Shown piece after piece: positions 22,301 to 34,300 of a DNA stretch of 64,000 nucleotides. A program made the position numbers and the translations under genes. The stretch's first letter is position 1; every line of letters starts with the position of its first letter. Origin of the DNA: Cepaea nemoralis (taxonomy: Eukaryota > Mollusca > Gastropoda > Stylommatophora > Helicidae). Location: contig JACEFZ010011398.1 in assembly GCA_014155875.1 (NCBI GenBank), forward strand, positions 1 through 64,000, read 5' to 3'. Under the pieces are notes generated by a model. That model had not been told where the DNA came from, searched no databases, and saw nothing but the letters and a program-made list of their open reading frames with translations.

Positions 22301-25300
22301 ACTTCCGGTCAGTTCTATGTAGAAAACCGGTTGCTTTATCGTAGAGCCGGGCAAGGGGATAGCCAGTACGGTCAGATGGTAGTCCCTACTGACTACAGAT
22401 CCCGCTTGATACATAGAGTGCATACCTTATCCTTAACTGGACATAAGGATGTGGGGACAACAGTCCAGTGTCTTTCCAGCCACTACCACTGGCCTGGAAT
22501 GACAGGCGACGTGCGGAGATATATCCGGTCGTGCCCAAAGTGTTGTCTGGCAGCACCAAAGCACAGGACCAGAAACGGTTTATCTCTGCAGATTGGAGAT
22601 AGGGTTCTCGCGCTTCTCCCAATCGAGGGGGCGGAATTCGAACTCGGATGGCAGGGCCCTTTTCCTGTGGAACGGATAATGTCCCGATCCACGTATGATG
22701 TGAAGGTCCGCGGGGAATTGCGTAAGTTCCATTGTACTCTCCTTCAGAATTTTGAGAGGTCCGAGGTAGTTTCTCCACAAGATAGTGCGACTACCATCGC
22801 GCTAGATTCGGTTCTAGGGTCCAGACGAGGGCGAGGAAGACTCAGTCCTACGCAGTACATCCTGTGGGGAGGGTCTGCGGTCTCCTGAGCGTTCAACCGT
22901 AGATAGGGCGAACAGGCTCCGTCGGAAAGAGGCCCATGGTGTTAAGCACACTGGGAATCGAGGTCGGACAGGCGAAGTCACATCTGGCACGACGGGATCG
23001 TCGGAGTGACTCGATACGCCGACAGGCTCACTGGCCTTACTCGCGGGAGAGAAGGCAGGAGCAAGGGTACTCCAGACGAACCTGGAGTAAGCGACCATTC
23101 ATTTCGGTCGACATCCGCGAACAGTCCACGAGGGTGATGCCGAGTCGGGATAGGAGAAATCCTATTGTCGGAAGGGACGAACGAACCCTCAGTAAAGTAA
23201 CCGATGGCCTACACCAGGTGGATGCGGAACAGTCCAGTGTAGACAGATCCTGTAAGCCAATCACCAGGCCGTTACGTTTCGGGCCTAATCGCTGGAGATA
23301 ACGTATGTTTGAGGCGGTGGTTGGTGATCCAGCATCCATACCATTCTGGTGGATCTCCCCAGGGAAAGTGAACTGTTATGGAACGTCTTTTCCTGGAAAT
23401 CCAATCTTGATAGAGTAGAGGTTCAGAGTTCAGACCGATCTTTGGCTAGTGAGTTCGACCGGGTCGACCATCTTAAGTGGGGGCCTATGTGACGAAATGG
23501 CTACAGATCGGCAGATCTCTGCATAATATCCCTTTGAAGGGAGTGCGATGCGTTGGTCTCCCTTGAATTAATATCAATTAATAGGGGATTCCCCATCAAA
23601 AAGTAGTGCGGGGCGGAGCTATTCTAGTTATTTATAGAAAAATCTAGAATGTTCCCTCAAGTGCGTACGTGGTAGAGATCTCTAAGTTCACGAGGGCTTC
23701 ATGCCGCACGGGTTGGTGGAACTTATCGTGACTCTGGTTTTCTTCATGAATCATGAAAGTCACGCGGCCCGTGTAGGCGATTTGAAGGCGCACTGACTTA
23801 GTCGTGATCAGTCGCCCACCAGACCTCAGCGTAGACAGTTCACAGCCAACAGGCTGCGGTAATTTTGATGTCAATATTCGCGGCCAGAGCGGACATCGGC
23901 AGTCAAGTTTGTGATTGTTCAATCACAGGTTAGTTGAATACTTATTATATTATTTAACTGTTGTCTATATGCCGGGCCGACCTCCCCGAACGAATTTATT
24001 GCCGTCGAAACTTGAGTCGTCGCGTAGCGTTACAAGTTACAGCGGGCTATCTGCATATTTAAGTAGGCTTTATCGATCAGCGATGTAATGTGTTACCTGA
24101 CGGAACAAGCCGTATTCCACAGGGAGTGGTGTGTAAATAAAATAGGCCGAACGATGTGCTTTACAGTGTGTAGCAGTTACTTGTTTGGTTTATTAATTAC
24201 GCATGCAAGGCGATAGTTTGTCAGTCATTACATCAACATGCTAGACGCTGTAAATAATAAGGTAGAGCTTATTATTAGAGATGTGTAATGTGCTTCGTGA
24301 CATTAGAATTATAACTTAATTGTTCTATCAGTGATGGTGATTTTTCGAGGAATCAAGGTGAGATCAGCCGTGGTGTATTTACTGTGTGAAGATAGCAGTG
24401 TTATTCCGTGTAAGCCGGATGGTGTTACCTCGATAGGATAACAGTTGATAGAAAGTATTCATGATACTATTATTACTGCTTGTTGTCATGTCCGTCCGCT
24501 AGCATGACCGTGCTTGTTCCATCATACGTTTGTCTAGGTAGCTGACTGGGAGGTAGGCCGGTACGCCCAACCTGTTAGGTTACAGGTCCGACCCAATGCA
24601 ATCGTGCATATCCGATGAGTGAACATACCCGATCGAGGGTGATGCGGCACTCCGTAATTCGAGGCCGTGGTGTCTAGATAGATCGAGGTTTGAACCTAAC
24701 CGTTTCTGTCTCTAATATTCTACTCTTCTGGAACCCTGACTCGGTTCATGGAGTACTTGGAGTACTGCCGTGAAGTAGTAGTATATGAGAGGAATAATCC
24801 CCCCCCAAAAAAAGGTGGAGTCAGAGTTTGGTAGTGGAGTCTGGAGGTTTGCTACATTGGATGACGTGACTTAAGTCGTCACGGGACAAGGTACACGGGA
24901 CCCACAGTAGCTGTGGGAAAGTGTAATGGTGGATGGCCACCACAGCTGTGCTCGACCGGCACAGGTATGACTGACCTGAAAGATAGTCAGTGAATACAAG
25001 GGCAACTCAGGATCTGGGGCAGGGATCCCAGAACTGACACTATGGCTGTGATATGATTTTGTTATTTAAGTGTAACAAGTCATGAGTTCTCCTTGGTTAA
25101 TGCTATAGTAATGAATTATCAGGAGGATAATTCATTATGGTCATATAGTTATTAATGTGTGTAATTGATCAGTCCATGGGTTAAGGGATTGATGAATTGA
25201 TGAGTCTGTCAGGAAGGAGATGTCCGGCTGGACACCTTCTCGATACAGTAATCCCTACACTGAAAGGAAAGTAGGTGTATATGTTGATTGATGATGGAAG

Positions 25301-28300
25301 ATGAAACCGGATTGGACTGGCACCAGGCGAAGGATGCTTGACAGAGTCATACAGTCGACTCTGGTGCTAGGGGTTATATTGTAGCCCAGAAGTGTTACTT
25401 GACTGAACAGGTGTGCTATTGCTTTTTCTACCATCATTATGCCTATATATTATAGTACTAAGTAGATCTATGATGTGATGATTTCATACTCATGTTGGTA
25501 GACATGAGGAATGTCTGAGAGGCAGGTGACATGGTGGAGATGCTGTTAGTCTTTGTTGTAGTTGAGTACTCACACCAACCTCTCCGTGTTTCAGGATCTG
25601 TTATTACTATACAGAAGAAGATTCAAGAGCTTCACCATGAGCTCTATGGGCCCACTCATTCCAGTGCCTATCCAGAAGTTGATTGAGGCCATACTGGGAG
25701 TGGTCGTCTGATTCTGCGAGTTCAATGTTGGAAGGAGCTGAGTGCTGAATAAGTCGGTAGGTCTAGGTTAGGACCTCCAGTCAAGAGTCCGACGAGTGTC
25801 ATCCGATCCTGAGAGGATCCAACACTGAAACGTCTGATGATTCTAGCCAGTGAAGCACTGGTGAAATTCATACCTCAGTGTAAACCTTGGTGATTGCAAG
25901 GTCAGGAACTTTCAAGTTAAGTAAAGTGATCAGTGTTACCGGTCACCATGACCTGTGTTATATGCTTCTGGCCCGGCTGGGTTATGGGACACCATGTATA
26001 CTTTGATGCTGAAATAGTGTTTCTACATTGGTTACCTTTATGAAGCCAACATGTGGTCCAGTGACCTAAGACATTGATTACAACATTGGTGGGAACACCA
26101 GAGTGACATGTTTGTGAAGGTAGGGAGCTACCTCAGTCCAATGTGGTGAACTGTTGACATGTTTGTGAAGGTAGGGAGCTACCTCATGCCAACGTGGTGA
26201 ACTGTTGACAGTGTATGCTAAGCTGTGATTGGTACCCTTCGATCCGGGTAGTTATCAGATACTGTGTGAAGATCTATTGATCCAAGGACATGGAAATAAG
26301 GTGAAGTGTTTAGTCACCTGATAGACTTGGCCAGTGACATTGTGTGTTCATGTGGAGCAACCGCTCATTTTGTAGGTGACATATCAGTGTGTGGGTCACT
26401 TATGAGATAGAAGAGTGACCAGGCTCTTGTGTATTTTGAGACGGGGCTACATGTATTCTTTCTGCAAGTGGGAGACCGCTAATGTTCTAGGTGATGAAGA
26501 ATCTAATGATGTTCTAATGATGAAGAATCCTCATCTGCATATGTGCTCATGTACCACGACTGGACAACCGCACGAGCTATCGTCCGTCTCCATGATGAAG
26601 AATCCTCATCTGCATATGTGCTCATGTACATAGTTCTTCTAGTCTGGCTTTCAGCCATCCTTCTCTGTGTTGTGGTTGACGTAGTTTAGAATTAAATTTT
26701 GTTCTCTTAGCTATGACTTTGTGCAGTGATATGACTGGTGTCTGGTCCGAGCCCCCTTGGGGTTTGGAACCCTAGGTGAGGGAGGGGAGGTTAAGCTGTC
26801 CCGGCTTGTGTGGGGCCTGGTAGATGTAGAGTGCTATTGAGGTGGTTGGAGCAAAGGCAGGGGATAGTATCTATCGTGGCAAACCAGACCAAGCCCCGGC
26901 GGTCTTGTCACAGAGGGATGTGCAGGAAATTCCTCCGGCACTGGATAAGAGGAGATGATAGGAAACCTCTCCAATGATGGATAAGAGAAATGCGATAATT
27001 CCTCTCCTATGCTGGAGAAAACATCATGCTGAACCAAGACCCAAGAAAACGATATCGGACGACAAAAGGCAGACTCTTCTCAGGGCCAATGCAAGCAGCA
27101 AAATGTCAAGCAAGAACGGGAAGCAATGATCATAAACCTTAGTCTGGCAGGTCCTCCTCAGGATCAATCCTTCTAAGGGTCATTCAAGGAAATGCCAAAC
27201 CAAGGGGAGGCGGTTGGAGAGTGGGGGGTCAAGACTGATAATGATACTAGAACAGGGAGAACAATAATGTGTGGAGCACAAGAGGAATGGAGGATAATGG
27301 AAAAGAGGAACCCTGCCAGATATAAGCAACAGTGGAAGTCATCTAATGCACACAGGACCAGGACAATTTAAACCACACTATGAACCACCACAATTATAAC
27401 CAAGGCTGCTAAAGCTGGTTGAACGAGGTGGAAAGTTTCTTTTTTTCCTACAAAATGGGATGGGATGGAATGGAAGCAACAAAACTCAGACACAAGCACA
27501 GATATGGCCAAGGGAGCCTTCTAGTGTGACACTACAATCTCATTTTGCCCGACATCAGTAAGGAGTCTAGTGGCATAATTCCTAACTAAAAACTCAGGTA
27601 ATACCAATATATATATGATCATGTCTTTTCTGTTCTGAGGGCCTGCTTTAGTTTTCTGTTTCTGTATACTTTTCCAAACTTCAAGCTTGTGGATTTTCTT
27701 TTTTGCTTATTCTTCCGGCTCTAGCCTTTATGGTGTATCTGTGAAAACTGTTTTCTTGTTGTTGTATGCTATCATTTGGAGAAATCTAACATTATCCAAG
27801 CACTGGAATGTTTGACCAATTCACATCCAGGATAGACATTGAGAATGACCTGCATGAGGCTGATGCACATAGGAGACTGACAACTCAGGAGAAATCCCTG
27901 AGGGTAAGCAGTCTATTGATAGTGTCCAAAATAATGTTGATTATTCGGACCAACATACCTTGGATTCCTACTAGATTGGTGTGAAACCATTGGGAGGAAG
28001 ACAATATGTCAGCAGTTCACATTGTCTGCATGATGATGTCTGCATGATGATGTCTGCATGATGATGTCTGCATGAAGACAGACAGAGGACTTAGGACACT
28101 CAATCATCATGTGACACGACAGGAGAGTGAAGGCATTTGATGTTCGACAGGGATGTTTGACTAAAGCCTTTCAGGCAGACAGTCATAAAGAGAGATGGAG
28201 AGAGAGAGAGAGAGAAAATAAATGAGGTGAAATTATATGAGAAACATCCAATTATATATATATATATAGCTCTCTTAAGAAACAAGGAAAGAACAACGCA

Positions 28301-31300
28301 TAACAACACTCTCAGTGAGCTGAAGCAAGCTAGGAAGGATGTGCAAAAGGCTGCCAGGCAGTGTGCAAATGACTATTGGATCAAGTTATGTGAGTCCATT
28401 CAAATCGCAAGTGATAAGGGAAACATCAGGGATTGAAGACCAAGACCAAGATTAGGAGGGTACTGATCAGAGAGTTGCTTTTTGCAGATGATGCTGTAAT
28501 TACGACTCACTCTGAGGAGGAATTACAATGTCTACTATCTGCATTCTCCAATGCTTGTTCTGAATTTGGTTTAACAATTAACAAAAAGAAGACACAGATT
28601 ATGTCACAAGGTGCACATGGGGTACCATCAATCTTTATTGACAACGCCGAACTGGAGATAGTAGACCATTTTACATATCTCGGATCAGAGGTAAATAGCA
28701 AATTATCCAAGCAATGGCAAACTATTGAGCGTAATCTTGCCAAGAAATCAACAACAGCGGTAAAATGCTGGTGTTGACAGCGATGTCCTGTAGAGGATAT
28801 GCGGGAGAAAAAAGTTATTTAATATCATAGTTCTTCCATATTTCTAACTGTATGTAAATGTTTGTGCAGCTTAAGTGCTGGTCAGCTCTTTTCCAGCACA
28901 GTTAGTAGAGGCACAATTATATCTTTTCAGGAGGGGATAAGTCAGAAAGGTCCCTTGTATTATGCAGTGCTTATGCCAAAAGCTTATTCTATACATCTAA
29001 ATTCTTATTTCTTATTCATGGGGGTACCAAGAGCAGTTACATCTATCTTTTTAAAGAGCCAATTCTTGGTTGTTTTCTTGAGTATCCAGGGACTGTCTCT
29101 TCATTTAGCATACAAGAGATATTTGTGCCACTTTTTCTCTCTGGGATCTGAAGTGTAAGGGGTCTGAACCTGCACTCATAACTGCCAGTGGGACAAAACT
29201 TGACTTCTGACAGCCGTTTCTTGATTCAACTCAATGTTGCGTGTCGTGATATCATCTTTGCCAGTCTTGTTATTGCATGTGGTAGAGAGGTAGACAAAAT
29301 AAATGCCTGCTTGACAATCTCATAGAATGGATGGGCTACAGAAGTGCCACACCTACACAGACAGCTGAAGTTAGGCCACCTTGGCTGTGAATGTGTCCCG
29401 TCTGACCTGCCAGGGATCTACAGATGGGCTTGTGGGAATCACTGTGATGGTGGTCACAATCTAAGCTAGAATATAAACAATCATTTGTGGCTACGCTGAC
29501 CTGGTTTCCCAGTGTGCATCTGTGTACTTGACCTGCCAGTCCCCGCCCCCATCCTGGTGTTCCACTGTCAGATATGTACCGTTTGTCTGAAATGGTCAGA
29601 ATGATACATGTCCAATAACATTAACATATTTGTATTCCATTCTTGTGCTCCCATTCATCAACATTCACGTGCACAGATAGATATGTCAGTAGATGCACAC
29701 ATACAATATGACACTAGCAGTCACTTGGTCAATGAAGTAATATCATATACAACAACAGACTAGTAGCAAGTCAAGTCACAAACCCTAGCGGCTAATGTTG
29801 GAGAAAGTACAAACTGAACACAGACTCATTAGACAGCGTTAGAGACAACATGCTGCTGAGTGGAAGTCTGCTTGGTCAGATGCCATTCATCAATGTTAGT
29901 TTCATTCACTGAAGATGACAATAACATGACATGCATGAAGAGAATGTCAGAGAGAGAACTGGACTACAACATGACAAGTGCTGCCTGTGGTGTCTGCACA
30001 GTGAAGTGGTAGCGTGACTTGCTTCACCTGTAAACACATCTGTGTCACCTGTAAATGCACCTGTGTCACCTGTAAACACACCTGTGTTACCTGTAAACAC
30101 ACCTGTGTCATCTGTAAACATACCTGTGTCATCTGTAAACACACCTATGTCACCTGTAAACACATGTGTCAACACCTACCTTGAGATCATTCCTGGGGTT
30201 GGCACTGACAAACCTCACTGTAACGAGTGAGCCCTGTTTGGAAGACACATAGTAAAAAGGCTGAGACAATACTTGCAGTGTCACATCAATTATCATTCAG
30301 TAGTACAGTCAATGACATACACATGAGGCAGAGACTGAGACAAGAGCTGCAGTGTTGCATCAGTTATCACCCAGTAGTACAGTCGATGACATACATACAC
30401 ATGAGGCAGAGACTGAGACAAGAGCTGCAGTGTTGCATCCGTTATCATTCAGTAGTACAGTCAATGACATAAATACACATGAGGCAGAGACTGAGACAAG
30501 AGCTGCAGTGTTGCATCCGTTATCATTCAGTAGTACAGTCAATGACATACATACACACGAGTCAGATATTTAGACAAGAGTTGCAGTGTCACATAAGTTA
30601 TCACTCAGTAGTACAGTCGATGACATACATACACATGAGACAGGCTGAGACAGACATACATACATATGAGACAAAGGCTGAGACAGACATACATAAACAT
30701 GAGACAGACTTTAGAGTCATCAGCTTAACACATTCCTGCAGGGAAGTGCCAGGTCACACACATCACTGCTGGTCTAAACACACGTCCACTACATGCTACA
30801 AGTTCAAGGACATAGCCATTCTGTCACACACGTCCAGTATATGCTACAAGTTCATGGCCACAGACGGATGCTGGTGTTAGAGTGACCACGTACTCTGAGG
30901 AGACCTTCAGCCCATCACCAGAATGTAAAGCCGAGGCTTCAAGAAGAATGGTGAAGCTGAGGCTGACCAAAATTAAGATCAAGAGACAAAGATGTGTTGT
31001 GCCAAGTGCTTCAGTTGGAAGGCTGGAATGAACTTATTGGGCATCATGACATCATCATAAATATAGTTTTCTAACTGTCCATAAACTTATTCTTGAGACA
31101 TTCATATGATGGTTTCCCTTTGTCTACCACATCAACATCAGAGAACAGAAATAAATATTCTGTTGTGGGTAATTTTTCTCGTCTTTTGAATGTGCCAAGG
31201 CAGTTCCCATAATATGGCCTGCTGTATACAAGTTGTATGGCACTTTCACATGATTGGTTGCGTTACTGTGGCAGGACTAGTGGTGGTGGTCACTGCTCTG

Positions 31301-34300
31301 TCTGGCATTGACTAGTACAGGATGAGAACAAGAGGAGAAGAGCTGGTCAAATTGTCGATGAAATGAACTGGCTGTGCCTGCTGGTGTCTACAGTCATCAG
31401 TGTCAGTCATATACCCAGTCAACATGTTCTAGCACAAGGATGTGTCTACAGTCATCAGTGTCAGTCATATACCCAGTCAACATGTTCTAGCACAAGGATG
31501 TGTCTACAGTCATCAGTGTCAGTCATATACCCAGACAACATGTTCTAGCACAAGGATGTGTCTACAGTCATCAGTGTCAGTCATATACCCAGTCAACATG
31601 TTCTAGCACAAGGATGTGTCTACAGTCATCAGTGTCAGTCATATACCCAGACAACATGTTCTAGCACAAGGATGTGTCTACAGTCATCAGTGTCAGTCAT
31701 ATACCCAGTCAACATGTTCTAGCACAAGGATGTGTCTACAGTCATCAGTGTCAGTCATATACCCAGTCAACATGTTCTAGCACAAGGATGTGTCTACAGT
31801 CATCAGTGTCAGTCATATACCCAGTCAACATGTTCTAGCACAAGGATGTATCTACAGTCATCAGTGTCAGTCATATATCCAGTCAACATGTTCTAGCACA
31901 AGGATGTGTCTACAGTCATATACCCGGTCAGCATGTTCTAGCACAAGGATGTGTCCCAGTGATCACTGGCCTCCAGGGCAGTAGTGAGTATCCATTACCT
32001 GGCTATATGAAGGGCTGGCATCCACCAGAACAGATCCAAAATGTTTGCCTATGGGTGTGTTGTCAAACACAACACCAGGCATGAAGGACAGCTGAACGTC
32101 CAGGAAGTTTGGTGGGCTAGGGCCGACTGCTGAAGGTGTTCCCTGTCAAAGAAATGCATTCAGCTACAAACAATACTTACTACATATTGCATATTTCATC
32201 TTCTTCTCCCCAACTGGAAGCTTCAAACAATACTTAACACATGTTGCATATTTCATCTTCTATTCCCCAACTGGAAGCTTCTAACAACTCTTAATACATA
32301 TACATATTGCATATTATATCTTCTTCTTCATAGATTGGCAGAACGAACAAATGAATAAACTTTATTTTCAAATGGTTAATAATTGGGCAGGCAGGCCCGT
32401 CTGACATTCTGCCCTTCTCCTCTCTTTCCTATCATACTTTATTTCATTCATACATCACTTATGAAGTTAACCTTTGACAACAACCGTACAAAATGCATTA
32501 AAACTCATGGAAGATAATCAATAATACATGACTCACTAAAGCAATTTTTAACATAGCCATTATAAATACCTAAGGTAGGTGTAATGTACCATACATATGG
32601 GAATGTTTATTATACTAGTTATCGTTTGAGATAAGTTTTATTATTATTTTTTTTTAAAATGAGGGCATGTAGTCTGTACTGAGATAGTGTTCAAACTGGT
32701 TGCGACTGTATGTATAATGATTGGTGGTGCCTTTGATTTCTTGTGGAAGATTGTTCCACAAATGAGCGGTAGAGTATGCTAAGCTTGTTTTGTATAAGTC
32801 TATCCTAGGTTTAGGGACATGAAGTATATTTAGTTATTCGCTATGTTTTGGTGTGACATGGTAGACGTTCTCCCCTCTAGTTTTGCTTAAATTACGGTAA
32901 GATTGTATTTTTCAATATATATATCTACAAAAACGATCTTTTTCTATTTTCCTGGTTGTATATATCCATAGATATTCATGTATACGGGGCAAGGATTTAA
33001 TCTCCTGTAAACGTAGAACATATTCGATGTTTCTTTAACTATATACATTCAATCATCATTGGCACCTTGCCGTCTTGACAGACGATAGTTTGTGCTCTAA
33101 AAAGGCATAATAACTTTTAACTATGGCGGTAGCGAGTGTGACTGATAAGGCCAATTTGCGCTGTAAATGTCCGTTCACAGTGGGTGCATGTGAACACGTG
33201 GTCATTTCCACCATCATGCACCATCTTACGTCTCAAACGCTTGGTGTGTGACTTTTCTGCAATAATTTTCTCCTTTGACTTTATTCCGTTTCTGATATTT
33301 GCCCTCCATGCAACACGTTCAGCGGCGACTTGCTCCCAATGTGCATTATCAATGCCTGTATCAATCATGTCCCGCTTACACACATCTTTGTATCGTAGTA
33401 GAGGCCGACCCTGAGATCTCTTACCCATCTGTAATTCACCAAAAAAGATATCCTTTGGTATTCTACCATCATCCATCCTCCTAAGATGTCCTATCCATCT
33501 AAGTCTACGAAGACTGAGCATGGAATAAACTGTCACACAACCTGATCTTTCCAATACTTCAGTATTTGTGATTTTGTCTTGCCACTTAATACCAAGAATT
33601 CTTCGCAGACACCGCATATGAAAGCTGTTTAAATTGTTCTCTTGGTGTGAGTAAGTTGTCCAGGTTTCACTGCCATAGAGAAGAGTACTAAGGACACAGG
33701 CTTGATAGACAAGGACTTTTGTTTTGGCAGTAAGCTTCCTGTTCTCCCAGACTCTTTTTCTTAACCTGTTCATTGTTGTTGCTGCCTTACCAATCCGGAT
33801 GTTGATTTCCTGATCTAGGGATAATTTGCTATTTACCACTGATCCTAGATATGTAAAATGGTCTACTATCTCTAGTTCGGCGTCGTCAATAAAGATTGAT
33901 GGTACCCCATGTGCACCTTGTGACATAATCTGTGTCTTCTTTTTGCTAATTGTTAAACCAAATTCAGAACAAGCATTGGAGAATGCAGATAGTAGACATT
34001 GCAATTCTTCCTCAGAGTGGGTCGTAACTGCAGCATCATCTGCAAAAAGCAACTCTCTGATCAGTACCCTCCTAATTTTGGTCTTAGCCTTCAATCTCTG
34101 AGCATTGTAGAGGCCGCCATCTGAGCGTGAGTGAATGTATATACCACCATCCTGATCACGAAATGCATATTTCAGTAGAAGTGAAAAGTATATTCCAAAG
34201 AGGGTGGGAGCTAGTACACAACCTTGCTTAACTCCACTCTTGATTTCAAATTCTTCAGAAGTTGCACCATCAAACTTGATTATACCCTTCATGCCTGTGT

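Larger units (their letters stand above)
16813..26912 (+). mobile_element. Gypsy-type LTR retrotransposon, non-autonomous, 10.1 kb
   Basis: Two long direct repeats (16813-20383 and 23488-26912) begin TGTGAC and end GTCACA. They bracket a primer-binding site, a gag frame, a shortened pol frame and a G-rich tract. The 5-bp target duplication GAGGG flanks the element (16808-16812 and 26913-26917), and the flanks are the two halves of one 72-bp minisatellite. Pol lacks reverse transcriptase, RNase H and the integrase core, so it could move only with help from another element. No envelope-like frame was found. It lies antisense to the ceramidase gene in the last intron. Confidence 0.93.

Noticed and set aside
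22936..23301. 121-codon Arg-rich frame as an accessory retroelement gene
   Set aside because: No domain, no conservation evidence and biased composition; left as internal 3' region.
29380..29475. On the + strand, VPSDLPGIYRWACGNH looks like a ceramidase C-terminal motif next to exon N
   Set aside because: Wrong strand and lacks R-I-R-H-F-G; the genuine terminal exon with correct phase is at 16084-16303. Treated as coincidence.
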